Shown here one piece after another: positions 34,333 through 46,870 of a stretch of 64,000 bases of DNA. Source of the DNA: Gibbula magus (taxonomy: Eukaryota; Mollusca; Gastropoda; Trochida; Trochidae); contig OW388298.1 in NCBI GenBank assembly GCA_936450465.1, positions 8,106,035 to 8,170,034 on the forward strand. The letters are read 5' to 3'. Within the stretch, counting starts at the first letter, position 1, and each line of letters opens with the position of its first letter. A model generated the notes under the pieces. It saw nothing but the letters and a program-made list of their open reading frames with translations. It was not told where the DNA came from and searched no databases. A program made the translations under genes and the position numbers.

Positions 34333-36033
34333 CTTACAAAAATAGTAGGCCAAGATTTCAAAACATGACGCCCCTACATGACCCACGTGGCTAGGAGACG
34401 GCGGGGGTTATGTTTCATTATCTTCTTCACATGCGGCATACGGCAATTGTGTAAACTTTGAAGATTTAATTTATGAAAAATAAGAAAAAGGTTGTGATAG
34501 TAATTAAATTTATTGATTATGTTAATAAATACAAACATATGCAGATTATTTTCTAAGATGTCGTCAAGTGACTCAAACAGAAACCTGTACTCACATGTAC
34601 ATTAACGTTTGTTTACTTTAAAAACAAGTTATTTTTTCCCGTAAACGTGTCACTTGAATTTGCACTTACCACATCAAGCCTAATCAAGCAAAGGATATAA
34701 TTAACATAGTTGAACATGATTTGTTTAATTTTAGGACCCGTTCCAACTTCCCTCCGGAAGGCATAACTGACGCCAGTTTCAATCAGGAGCCGACACGAAA
34801 CCTTGCAACATGTCCTTCACTGTTCGCTGCTGGTATAGTGAACTGCTTCACCTGAAATACACAGTGGGTTCTGCTTCGCAAGCACAAAAACATTAAGTAA
34901 TTCGACAATGGTTAAATAAGCAATTGATGGAGATTGGGGCGAGTAATGTCTTACATAGGGAAGTTGGAGCCTTTTGTGAAGTAGGCAGCATCAGTAAACA
35001 TAACCCTGTGTCCTTTGTGTGAGAGACCTGGAGGTTCCTCTATAGTCTGATTGAATTTCTCAAGAAACATGTCCATCAACTCTCTTGATACCCCAGATAA
35101 ATGCTTCATTTCATGACAAGCCGACCTAATTTATCAGTTCACAGAGTCCTTACCAACTTACTCCTTTGGATGCGAAGATGCATAGATTTCCTCTGAGAAT
35201 AACAAGTCAGAGGCCAATCGAAACGCCACCCATGTCATACAATTGCATCTAAAGTTCAAGTCTTGAAATCGAAAAAGAATCTGCTCAAATCATGCAAAGC
35301 CGTCACTGGAGGCATATATTCCAACAATGAATTAAAAATTGTGAATCATGATTTTGTCTTGGTAATCGGTTACATTTGTTTAGACACAAGCATAATGGTA
35401 TATCGTTGCGAGTCAAGTCATATCTTTATCATCATTGTCCATAAATGGTACAATCAGTTGTAGCATCAATTATGGCAATATAGTAAGACGCCCTGTGATT
35501 ATGTGCTCTCACATACAAACAATAATCGTGTGTGGTTGAGTGGATTTTATAGCAAATGATAGTACTCAATTAACGTATAAGTGTTGTAGTGGACTTTCTA
35601 TTAAGTAAACAGTATTGACAGATATGGGCAACATATTTTTTAAAGTTATAACCTGAAGTACGAATGCAATCAGCATGAAATAAAGTAGTGTGATGTGCGC
35701 TGATGTATATATACACTAGATACTATATTAACACTATATATCATCCTTGGAGAAAGTGATTAATTCACAAACAAAAAAACAAAAACTTCACACAACGCAT
35801 AAAAGCTGGTTTGGCTCTATAGAATCAATGCTGAAAACAAAATTGAATTATCAAAATCCCTTTTAGGCAGGCAGTTTTGTTTGAACAGGGTTTCCAAATA
35901 ATTTTTTAGGTAATTCCTCAGTGAATTACACTTTAATACATCATAGTGACTGCTTTATACTTCTGAAACCAAACGGGAAATGCCATATTGTACACAAATC
36001 CCACACATATTATACTTTTTACAATGACTATAT

Positions 36034-37573
36034 AATAATAATAATAATAATAATAATCTATAGTTCTTTTATAGCGCAGTTCTCCTCTCAGAGGAATCTG
36101 TGCGCTTCTTCTCTGCTGTGAGGTGCTGAATGATGAAATGTTTATGCAAAAGCTTCCTTGAAAAGATGTGTTTTGAGTTCCGATTTGAAATGTTGAAGGT
36201 TTGGTATATTTCTGAGAACAGAAGGCAGTGAGTTCCAAACAGCAGGTCCGGCACATTTGAAGGCTCGTGCACCTGCTGATTTTAAATTGAACTTCGGTGT
36301 GCAAAGAAGTGAAACGTTAGATGATCTCAAGTTGCGTTTTGGGTCATACTGAGAGAGTTCATTTGCAAGATAAGGTGGAAGTGTGTTAGCAAGATATCTG
36401 TACACAATTGTTGCCAACTTGTACATCACTCTGTACTTGATCGGAAGCCAGTGTAGTTCTTGCAGTAGTGGTGTGACATGATCATATTTCCGTTTCCGTA
36501 GAACCAGTCGAGCTGCCGAGTTCTGTACTGCCTGGAGGCGATCAAGCTGTTCTGCAGGTAAACCATAGAGGGTAGAGTTGCAATAGTCGAGCTTGAACGC
36601 ATTTACAAACTTTGCAACAGATTCTGTTGTAAGGCTTTTTCGTATTGAGGCAAGCTTCCGGAGTTCGACATAACATCCTCTGCCGATGTTACCTATTTGG
36701 TCCTTCATGGAGAGCGTGCTATCAATCTTAACGCCAAGGTACTTGACACTTGATTGAAACTGGATATCAGTGTCTCCGATGTAAGCAGATGTTTCCTCAA
36801 TTTGCTGTAGTCTGGTCTTTGAGCCTACTGGCATCAGCTCAGTCTTATCTGTGTTCAACTTGAGCTTGTTGCTCGTCATCCAAGACAACACACTTGTAAC
36901 ACATGCTTGTACACCTGTCTTGATTTGTTGAAAGTCTGCAGGAGGACCACTTTTTGACAACTTTGTGTCGTCCGCGTATTTGTGGTAGTCACACTCGTGA
37001 ACATGAATTACATCTGATAGAGGCTGGGTGTATAGAGTAAATAGAACAGGACCGAGGACAGAGCCCTGTGGTACTCCGTATTGTAGAGGCTTGGCTGAGG
37101 ATTGCTGACCATCAAGTACAATGCACTGGGTTCTGTTGGTAACATAGGATGCGAACCATGCTAGGGCGGAGCCTTTAATCCCAAAGGTTACTTCCATCCT
37201 CTTCAGTAGAATGTCATGATCTATCGTATCAAATGCCGCGCTTAAATCTAAAAGTGCGACAAGTGACACAAGTCGGTCATCTGCTTTATTAAGAAGATTG
37301 TTAAGCACGCAAAGTACAGCTGTTTCCGTGCTGTGATTCTTCCTGTATGCCGATTGGTTGGTCTCAAGGAGGTCGTTTGATGTAAGATGATATAGAAGCT
37401 GTTTCAGGACAACTTTCTCTAATAATTTTGAAATAAACGGAAGATTTGAAACAGGTCTGAAGTTCTTAAGAATATTAGGGTCAAGTCCATGTTTTTTCAG
37501 AATAGGTTTTACAACTGCATCTTTGAAGGGTTTGGGAACAGTGCCTTTTAATAGAGAGAGATATTCGTTAATT
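36034..37573 (-). mobile_element. Young 5'-truncated LINE with an empty site in unit C
   Basis: The minus-strand element ends with an ATT tail (the AATAAT run at 36034-36056 on the plus strand) and starts inside the RT-upstream region at about 37573. In C the flanks ACAATGACTATAT (23190) and AATTATAATTGTAT (23227) lie only about 30 bases apart, so the insertion came after the C/D duplication. The reading frame is open over the whole insert, so decay is minimal. The RT type ([25 protein letters not shown]) places it in the CR1/L2/Rex1 group of jockey-like LINEs. The exact clade is not resolved. Confidence 0.9.
36142..37573 (-). CDS. LINE reverse transcriptase (5'-truncated, otherwise open)
   Basis: The frame is open from the element's left end without an in-frame ATG before RT, so an in-frame GTG at 37306-37308 is the first possible start if any. 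The upstream part reads [20 protein letters not shown] and then [19 protein letters not shown] and [15 protein letters not shown], the N-terminal RT blocks. Then come [19 protein letters not shown] (first catalytic Asp), [14 protein letters not shown], and HKYADDTKL with the catalytic DD pair. The C-terminal part, including [28 protein letters not shown] and [10 protein letters not shown], ends [13 protein letters not shown] before the stop. The endonuclease and any first ORF are lost by 5' truncation, so it is not expected to move by itself. No frameshift or internal stop is seen over about 475 codons, which suggests a recent insertion. Confidence 0.9.
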
Positions 37574-38800
37574 ATAATTGTATATAAAGATTACTAACCT
37601 CAAGTATCCATATCATGAATGTCACATATTTTGAATAACATGATATTATGCAAGCTGATGGTTAAAAATACGTAGACAAGATGCTGAGGAGTAATTGCAT
37701 TCACAGTTCACCAGGGTATACCGGTGAAGGTCACTATGTCAGTGATAGACAAGGATACCCGTAACTCGATAGTTCTGCAAAGTTATGTATAATTTTGGAA
37801 CAAATTTATATAAAATATAAATCCATTACAACTCGTCGTTATGATATCAACCAGTTAAGGTTTCAAAGTAGTGTATATGGTGTTGTGGTTAAAATAGATC
37901 GTTAATTTTATCTCTCAACTAATTTGCATATTTATCAGATTGGAGACAAGATTGTAAGATCTCTTCATTTCATCGATAACATCTTCCATCACAAAATAAA
38001 ATAAAATAAACTGTCAACACACTAACTAATTTTAAAGTGAACTACTAAAGTAGGATGAAAGATCACAAAAGGAAGCGTGAACAATTACGATGTGATATAT
38101 AATATCTACATACAATTTTTATCATTTTTAGTCTCATTATAATCAGTGCAGCAAACACAACTGTGTCACAAGAATACTCTGAAAGACGCCTTTCTTTTGA
38201 AAAGTGTCCCCCAATAATTTAATCACATCAACCAAGACCTCAGACATCACATTTTCAAAACAACTGAAATAACTGGATCTATTTTTTTTAGCATAACATC
38301 ATAATTCACATCGCAGAGAGTGTAAATTTAGTAACGTATATGTTTTGAATGACAGCATAAGAATACTGTTGTTGTAAAGCACACTTATATTTAGAGGATT
38401 GTATTTTATAAGCAATTCAAACAGCAATGTTTTAATCACTTGTGGTTTGAAGTGTTAATGCCATTAATAGCAAAATAAGTAAATTTAAATGTAAATCTCA
38501 TGATTGTTCAAAAGCATCGATTATAGACCATAACATTGCAACTGTGTCAATAAAGGTTCTCCTAAAAAAACAATAATTAATCGAATTTCTGAAATATTTG
38601 TTAAACCTTTTTATCTAAAGACATCACTTGACTACACATATATAACCCGACTGCGCTATTTTCTTTAAATATAGGTCTGAAAGTTTATAAACTTTAAGAT
38701 GAAGGAAAATAGTGTTTACATCAAACAATATAATCCCTATTTTCAGTTTCAACATTACTGTAAAACTTCAAAGATTCATTGCGTATACAGCATGTGTATG
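37574..38800. other. Unit D stretch, no gene seen
   Basis: This matches C 23227-24090 (AATGTCACATATTTTG, TCGATAGTTCT) and then 24730-25060. The C stretch 24090-24700 is absent here, replaced by little or nothing. The sequence is AT-rich and non-coding. Confidence 0.6.
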
Positions 38801-38804
38801 AGAA

Positions 38805-39010
38805 GACCTAGAATACACAGGAGAGTCGTTCATCTCGTGTTAACTGAGATTTACCGTGATAAACTGTGTGATTAGACTTTTCCAAGCATTAAAGAATCAA
38901 CGAGGGAATTATGTCTGTGAAACCTCTGAACTTCAAAGATTGACGCTAGACTTGTTCCTATATCAATTTATTTAGAGTCCATTTAACCCTTTGAAGATAA
39001 CCCCTATTTT
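38805..39010 (+). repeat. Recurrent module M, copy 5 (unit D)
   Basis: Nearly identical to the unit C copy at 25060-25270 over ACAGGAGAGTCGTTCATCTC to CTTCAAAGATTGACGC. The ATG opens 10 codons. Confidence 0.8.
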
Positions 39011-39756
39011 TTCTGAAAATCTTCCAAGAATAAATTTGATCATTCCGAAAGGAATTAAGTGAAAAAGAAAACATATAGTTTGTGAAATGTTATCAAATGT
39101 AAATGTTACGCAATATGTCTAAAAGTCTGTAATGACTATTAAGCTTTTCAGTTTAGATTATTTCGCAAAAACTTTTAAAAAATGAAATGCTAAGAATGAT
39201 ACAAACGCAACGTCTCATGAAATCCAATATCATAAATACACAAGACACATTGTCATAAACGAGGTACGAAGTACGAGGTGTCGTTGTTTTAAAACACATC
39301 CAAAGTACAAAGCAATATGATACCAAGACAGGAGCTACTGTTAATATAGTAGGTAGGTTTCAACTCCACGGTTCAAATAATTGTTTAATTGTTTGACTTG
39401 GTAACTTCAAATTTGATATTACTGTTGCATATCTGGTGGTGTTGTGACTTTGTTGGGTTTCAACTCCAAAGTTGAACTAATGTTTTTAATTTGGACCAAA
39501 AACTTGTCAGACTTGTTTTTATCTGGAACATAACTTGAAAGCCTAATATTGGTATTGTTTCGTATTTGATGTAGTGCCGTTTAGGGGTTACAATCAAGGT
39601 TATCCTTAAACATATTGTGACACGATTAACTACATATATTTCAAATTAATTAACGTTATATGAAGGCAGTCAAATTACAAAGTAGTATTTCTACAACGTG
39701 ACATTCAGCCAATATCTCTCTATCAAGATGAGTGTGTTCCTTTCATAGCCTATACC

Positions 39757-39930
39757 TCAATAAACTATGGGTTAAAATCTCTCCAAGAACTAACGGATCA
39801 ACTTGGGAATCATGTCTGCCAAACCTACGAACTTCAAAGGTTACTGCTTCACTCATTCCTGTCCTAATTGCTTTGTCGTCTATTTTACTCTTCGAAGGTG
39901 AATCTGCATTGCCTCTTAGTTCTTTTCAGA
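39757..39930 (+). repeat. Recurrent module M, copy 6
   Basis: It lacks the left GAGTCGTT part but keeps CTCAATAAACTATGGGTTAA, ATCATGTCTGCCAAACCTAC and GTCCTAATTGCTTTGTCGTC. It resembles the right-hand copies (31120, 45090) more than the neighbouring one at 38805. The ATG at 39813 opens 30 codons. Confidence 0.75.
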
Positions 39931-42900
39931 TATGTTTATCTGCAAAAATGGGGGAAACTGTTTGTGTATTGATAATAAATATTCATGAAAATGTCCTTTG
40001 ATACATGCATCTTCTTCTGAATTATATGTGAACATTTGAAAATCAATTACAGGAAATTAAGTTGACTACAGATGAACATGTATGTACATATACATGTATA
40101 AACATACATTTCTTTATTTCATAAATCATTTTTATCATCAGAAAATCGCCTTTATTTTTCAATGTACTTATATTTGTCAATATATGTTTAATTATATAAA
40201 TTCAACAAATGTTTTTTTATTTTAAACTCACAGATTTAATTTGGTTAAAAAGTAGGAAAATTCAAGAAATTGCACAATTTGGTATTATTTTGTAGGTGTG
40301 TCCTGAATGTCATTAATGAAGCAAGACATAAATATGGCAAGGCGTCCAGCAACACTCCTTCTCCATCCTCACCTGTGTTTGTTAGTCATTATATTTCAGT
40401 GTGAACATAAAATAATGTAGAAAAAATATGTTCATATTTTATTCACATTAACTACAAAACTCAAAATGGCATTTAAGGATGAGAGGCAGAGATAAAGGTC
40501 CCCTACCACAGTAAACATGTTAACACACTCGCAATGACTAATTTGATAGATGATGTTATAAGTCAATTTTAAGGATGGAATCTTCCCTCCACAAGGCTTA
40601 ATTCGCACCAGTCTCTATCATGAGCTATTTTGTAGCATTAATTTCACTTTGCTGCGGTAACATAGCACAACACTACACATGACATGCATAGTAGGCTCTG
40701 ATTCGTAATCACAAACAGTAAAGGCATGCAGCAAGGCTTAAATAAGCCAGTGATAGAGAATGGGGTTTGCTTTGCCTTGCGTAGGAGGTGAAAACCTTTC
40801 TTAAAATTGGGAGCATAAGCGTGGAGTGAGAGCTGGAGTTTATTTCTTGGCTTTTCATAGAGTCTGATTGAAATTCCTCGAGAAATATGTCGCAGTTGAA
40901 CCTTCTTGATCCCCCAGATAAATGTTTCATTTCATGGCAAGCCGACCTAATATATTGACCTCATATATCGGTTCACAGAGTCCTTCCAACTTCATCCTTT
41001 GGAAGCAAAAATACGAAGATTTCCTCTGAGAATAACAGCTCAGCGGTTGATCGGAACATGATACATTGTCATCCAAACGCATCTAAAGTTCAAGATTGGG
41101 AAACCAAAGAGCTTAGAATCTACTCAAAGTCCACCGTGGTCATCACAGGAAGCATATATTCGGAAGAATAATTACAAATTGTCAGTCATGATTTGATTTA
41201 GCTTTGGTGAACAGTACCGGTCACATTTGTTCAGAAACAGTATACTGGTTCTTGAAGTGCGAGTCAAGTCATTCACCAGTGTTGTCCTTATCCTTATTCT
41301 TCAGGAAGAGCACAGTCACAGTCAGCTGGTTGTTTTCTCTCGAACATATTATCACACAGTTTAAGTGAGCATTGTTATTGGTTGCCATGTATACTTTTCG
41401 GTATATTTATAAAGTGCAAGGACAAAGCTGAGTAGCTATCTGACCACATTCAACAATGACATGATAGTTCCCAGTTCTGGTGCACAATCTAATTTACAAT
41501 TACAAAACATTTCAGTTTCAAAATCATTTTGCTTTATGCATATAACCTTCAATAATCTACAAAAACATGATCAAGATATACATAACATATCAAAATGTCT
41601 TGGGGAAATATACAAATTCATGAGATGAGAGCTGATATTTGTCTATATACAATGTATTAACATTTAACCATATAACTTTGTTGGAAAAAACAAAGGATAA
41701 AAACGTGTTTGTCTTTACATAATCTGTGTGAAAACACAATTGAATTATTACAATCCCCTTTACAATAAAAACAGGCAATTTTGCTTGAACAGGGGTTGCT
41801 AATTTTTAAGGTAATCCTTCATAGAATTTGACTGACAAACAAACTGCATTATCCCTCTTAAACCTTGCGGGAAATTGGAAATGCGATATTGTACCTCCGT
41901 ATGTATTATACATTTTACAATGACAATATTTCTCACAATTCAATTCAAACTCTTTTCTTAAACTCTTCAAAAGGTTCCTCTATTTACAAAAACTATGCAC
42001 AAAACATTTTCTCAGAAATCATATCGTATCCAACGAAACATTTAAGTAGTTTAAATCATAGTTTGAAGAAACTACACAAAAAACCTTAACGAGAATATGA
42101 TATTATAGCTGTTTAATGGTCTCAACTTCTGCAATCCATCTAAGGTCAATCCCCCATAATCCATAAATGCGTAATCCATAAAACCTGCATTACCTGTTGT
42201 GAAGTATGATTGATACAACTGGACGGTTTCCTATGCACTGGTTATTGACTATTCATAATTCAACATGTTCATCCAAAGAGTAATACATTCTATTAAATGC
42301 GTTATTTTCTAAGAGGCCTGCTAACGTTGAACAATATATCCATTGGACACAGCAATATGCTAGCAAGCTCACATGAGAGATTTCACGTGATCTTACCCAC
42401 GTTTATACGACTTTTAAAAAATCTTCAACCAAATAAACCAGGAAGTTTAGATCTCATTACAACAGTCTCGACCAATCAACATCTGTGAATATGTGGAAAT
42501 GCTAAAGTTAGAAGGTATTAGGCATTGAATTAGTTTTGTAACAACTAAGACTGTATATGAATTAAGTAAAGGTGTAAAGAAAGCACATAAGTGACAAAGC
42601 ATATTAATACCACCAGCACTGCCAATAAACCATGGACCCAGAACTACACCATGCCAATTGCAATTACGATTATGAAAAATAGGTATGTTAAGTACATCAA
42701 CATTTAGTGCACTTAACAACATTTAGGCCTGAACTTTAAAACTTTGTTTCACATTGGGTTTTTTTCCGACTTAATCCTTTAATTCCCAGGGGTGACAATC
42801 AAAAGAGCTCAGAGGACGACGGTTCACTACTAGTGACATATCTGTGGATGAAGACAGCAAGTGGAAACTAATTCACTGTCTTAAGAAGGAAAACATATGA

Positions 42901-42971
42901 CGGTCATCTCTTAGAAACCAACGACACACAATATTAATTACTCGTAGTGGCAAGCTAATAGGAAGGCTCCT

Positions 42972-43080
42972 GGACCCATATTTGCGAAGCTCTCTTAGCG
43001 CTAAGATGGTCTCAAGTGCCATACATTAACATAGACTTACGACTATCTTAGCACTAAGACAGCTTCGAAAATATGGGCCC
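42972..43080. mobile_element. Palindromic MITE of about 109 bp
   Basis: The left end GGACCCATATTTGCGAAGCT is matched by the reverse complement of the right end, GGGCCCATATTTTCGAAGCT. The pairing extends through CTCTTAGCGCTAAGA against GTCTTAGTGCTAAGA. The terminal repeats thus cover about 35 bases each side with a 35-40 base middle. It interrupts the unit E sequence exactly where unit C carries the GGTTCCT minisatellite. Confidence 0.85.
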
Positions 43081-44503
43081 TGGTATGGAATGTGCTGCAT
43101 CTGGTTTATTTCCTGAGAGTCTGAGGTCATGAACTTTGTATCTTGTAACACTAGAAGGGCGTGTCTTCCATGAGAGTTTCTTCAGCAAAAATAGTTTTAG
43201 TGTTTCATTAGATTTACTATGGCAGGAAATATGACCTAGAGGACTGAATGTTGCTATAGTGTGTAAATATCAACCCACTGCAGTGTTGCTTACAGTGTAA
43301 ATGGTGTCATGAAATGTTCACAGAGACATTATAAATCTGTTGAAAACGTTTGAAACAATAAAGTTAGATACAGTTGCAGTGCCGTCTGTGGGTGGATGTT
43401 TCGATGCCAATACAGCAGTGTGTGCATTTTATATAGTGTGTAATCAGTCCATTGAACTTTCCGCTTCTTATGAATGCTTAACCTGTGACATTAATTCTCC
43501 ACATATGTGTTTTGAAGTAAAATATATATAGTAACTATAGGAGGGGTTTACATTTACATGCCCAATATCGTAATACGTACTTAGAGTTGGAAAATTCAAT
43601 CTGACGTAGTAAAAATAACATTTTAGTTCGATACTGATGGAAATGAATTTAAAATTAATAATAATTTAGCAAATTATATACACTGGTTAGATAGTTATTA
43701 CATTTACGTGGTCTCCATTTGTAGAACTTCACTGTGAAGAGCATATATTCAAGTGTTCGCGGCAGATAATCAATCATCTATTTCCGTCATTGACATGATT
43801 TTATGAATTATTTATTTGATTTATGCAACACTAATTTCAAAATTCCTATTAAACTATGGCAGATCTTTAACACCTGAGTTAAATCTTAGGATTACTTCAT
43901 CGGTTTATCTAAATCTAATTAGTGCGTCCAATGTGTTTGTAAACCAAACATTACAGAGATTTCGATTTCAGACAAACATTACAAACATTACAGACCTTCG
44001 ATTTCACCTCTCTAGCCTTGGTGAATAAAGTTCAGTGTTGAATGCTTAATGCGTGCCTAAATGGCTTATTGTAAGAGATCATTTAGAACAGGGGCTTACC
44101 AGAGAAACAGATATGTTGATAGTCTGGCTCTTCCTATGTCTCAGTAAATAGATCTTGTTTAGTTAGCTTCCTAATAAGGTGATAAACCATATCTAACCAG
44201 ATATCTAACCATAGTAAACAAGTTATGGCAATATATTAATATGAGCTGACTGAACCAGTTTTGGTGATAAACCGGAATAATCGGATTACATTTCAAAACT
44301 GTTTTATTAAAGTTTTTTTTGTGTATATTACAGTTCAATAAATTCATTACACTTCATACTAAGCAAATAGATTTAGTAGGAGCTGCCAAAGTACCAGCAA
44401 AATATAGATAGTTGTTTTCCTTTACGCCCTTTACGTATCCTCCATAACAAAAATGGAAAACATTTAATGACACAGTTGTCAATAAGCAGGCAGGTCTGAA
44501 CGT

Positions 44504-44693
44504 GTTCTTCTTACCATACAATAGTGTAGTGTAACCCTGTTGTTCTTCTTACCATACACTAGTGTAGTGTAACCTTGATGTTCTTCTTACCATACAATAG
44601 TGTAGTGTAACCCTGATGTTCTTCTTACCATACACTAGTGTAGTGTAACCCTGATGTTCTTCTTACCATACAATAGTGTAGTGTAACCCTGCA
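44504..44693 (+). repeat. 38-bp minisatellite, 5 copies in alternating types
   Basis: The unit begins GTTCTTCTTACCATACA and ends GTGTAGTGTAACCCTGAT. Copies 1, 3 and 5 have CAATAGTG and copies 2 and 4 have CACTAGTG, giving a 76-bp dimeric pattern. The second type contains the perfect palindrome ACACTAGTGT. No counterpart was seen in unit C. Confidence 0.95.
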
Positions 44694-45084
44694 TGTGGTC
44701 TCTTAACACAATAAAACATTGGTTTATATGTTTGGATACTCGGTCCTAGCGATTGGTGCCTGAGTCTCAGGGTGTGAATATGGACCCAACAATGAACCCT
44801 TCCCAGAACTACAATAATTTACATTCAGTTAGTGTATATAAACCCCAAAAATGACAATGGTACATGATAACTCATTGCAACTTTGCAAAATATTATGTAT
44901 GTATGTCATGCAATGGTGTCTGCTCATTCTATGTTTAACCATACATGTAATGTATTCAAATTTACAAAAAACAATAGTTTCAAACTTCATTTAATGCTAC
45001 AATTCTACAAGATGAGTTTCAGTCAATGTCTTTCACGATGAGTTTGTTCCTTACATAGCAGGAAGCATGTTGGAACATCTAAAC

Positions 45085-45320
45085 CGCCCAGGAGAGTCGT
45101 TTATTCCCTGTTAACTGAGATTTACCTCAATAAACTGTAGGTTAAAACCTCTCCAAGCGCTAACGGATCAACATGGGAATCCTGTCTGGCAAACCTCCCA
45201 ACTTCAAAGGTTACTGCTTCACTTATTCCTGTCCTAATTGCGTTGTCGTCTATTTAACACTTTGAAGATGAATCTGCCTTGCCTCTTAGTATTTTTCAGA
45301 ATTGTTAATCTACAAAAAAG
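45085..45320 (+). repeat. Recurrent module M, copy 7 (unit E)
   Basis: It contains CAGGAGAGTCGTTTATTCCC, TGAGATTTACCTCAATAAAC, CTGTCTGGCAAACCTCCCAA and GTCCTAATTGCGTTGTCGTC. The ATG of other copies is CTG here. It corresponds to 31120-31330 in unit C. Confidence 0.8.
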
Positions 45321-45719
45321 GTAAAATCTATGATTAAAGGTGGTAAATTGTTAATAAATATTCATGCCCATTACATGTCATTTCCTTGCATCAGATGTGT
45401 TTGATCATTACAGAATATCACAATACTTTGACGTTGTACTTGTGGCAACATTTGTTTAAAATTTAAATGCACCAATGTTTTGCAATTTAATGAGAAAGAA
45501 ATGTTTTCAAGGCAATGCGTAGTAATGCAGACGGGTGAATCAAAGGTGCACATAATCAAGGGTATCCTATCACTTTCCTGCCATGGCTATGATGAATTAA
45601 TAAACATGAAAGCCAATTTTATGGATTATTAGTGAAATTACGTCGATATTTATACAACTTACAACTTACAACTTACACCTATACTATGCACCATCAGACT
45701 ATTAGATGAATAATTGTCA

Positions 45720-45870
45720 GTGTTTCGGGATTATATTGCTTTGTGTGATATTGGGTAATATTCAGACATGATTGCACCAGTAAGAGTCACAGTTCACATT
45801 GATAACTGTATATTTACGCATCAACAAGGTTTGGGATTCAGCACCCAGACTTGTAAACATTTTAATGTTT
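45720..45870. repeat. Terminal module, copy after unit E
   Basis: It shares TTTGTGTGATATTGG, CAGACATGAT and CACCAGTAAGAGTCACAGTT with 18240-18430 and, more weakly, with 32340-32420. Confidence 0.75.
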
Positions 45871-46569
45871 ATATTGCGTGATGTCACAGACACTGGTACG
45901 TTAGGAATTGTAAATGTGAGAGATATGTTCAGGTCAACAATCAACTAGGCAGATTGGAGGTTCATATTCTGTGATTTTATGTCACTGGGCATTGTTATTT
46001 ACTGATTCTTAGTATGGCCTTTACATAAAGGAAATGTTAATGCTTCAAATTTTATTTTATGCAAACGTGCATATGTCATACAATGTTTTATTTTCATTGT
46101 AGTTATCTGCATCGTAATTGAAATCTGAACAGTTCAACGCATCATAAGTATCTATAGCGAATAAGGCATGTCTTTATCTAACAATAATTCTTCATTCTTC
46201 AGCATCTCTAGAATGCCCATCAAAGACTTCAAGTTACATTATGGTTGGGTTATTGCATTAATAACGAATATACCGCAAGCAATACGTACATGTATGTATC
46301 TAGTATATGTTCAGTAAGTAACAGGCGCAGCTCATGCCGTACACGCTGTATGTGTAGTAGCCGCGCCACTTCATACTTCAGCTATAAAATACCTTATGAA
46401 ATGTAATTAATTCTTTTAAAACTTTTGGAATATGTTCAAGGTACAAATTAGTTAACCATATTTACAAACTATCTTGGTGCTGGTTTCTCCCTATGGTAGC
46501 CTTCAGCTTCAAACTCCCACATAGTGAATATCAATTCCCACGGTCAGTATAATACTGCGACTTGATCTT

Positions 46570-46870
46570 AATAACAATTATTTGATTACCAACAGTAGAA
46601 TTTCACCAAATCGTATCAAGCTGTCTCTACAAATCTCCATTACTAGATTTCATTCTTCAAGTCAAAACCTCCAATTTTCCTCTATCTAATTACTAGATGT
46701 AATGTGTTTGTTTAACAAACAATGCACAGATCCCCTCTTTTCGAGTTCGCCCTTTCCGAACTGGAGAGTTGAGATACAGGTTAAATCTAGATTGTTTGTT
46801 CTGTCTGAATGGGTTATTTACAGGAAATGATTGCGAAAATCGGTGCGTAAAATAAAGCGAGCTTTAAACC
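46570..46870 (+). repeat. Fragment F: partial copy of the unit C/D start
   Basis: TTCTTCAAGTCAAAACCTCC, TCTAATTACTAGATG, AACAATGCACAGATCCC and TTCTGTCTGAATGGGTTATT match C 21060-21260 and D 33360-33540 in the same orientation. As a reverse complement it is even closer to A and B in the TCCAATTTTCCTCTATC part. No further unit sequence follows. Confidence 0.7.

Larger units (their letters stand above)
33095..40300. repeat. Segmental-duplication unit D
   Basis: Collinear with unit C 20840-25300 (anchors listed there). Insertions present here and absent in C are the MITE at 34023, a poly-T tract at 34311 and the LINE at 36034. At its right end it carries two module-M copies (38805 and 39757). 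Confidence 0.8.
40540..45900. repeat. Segmental-duplication unit E
   Basis: The left part matches C 21520-23200 (AAGCCAGTGATAG-type anchors near 40747, ATAAATGTTTCAT at 40918, GAACAGGGG at 41788) and the right part matches C 26890-32420. The C stretch about 23250-26880 is missing. It contains a MITE and a dimeric minisatellite not present in C. Confidence 0.75.

Noticed and set aside
35933..36304. 123-codon minus-strand frame across the LINE 3' end
   Set aside because: It overlaps the LINE reverse-transcriptase frame and the AAT tail and includes a run of tyrosines from the microsatellite.
40709..40930. MKHLSG minus-strand frames shared by several units (also 14160-14360)
   Set aside because: The first 6-8 residues recur, but the rest diverges by frameshifts and stops (for example in A), so the similarity follows from shared DNA and not clearly from coding constraint.
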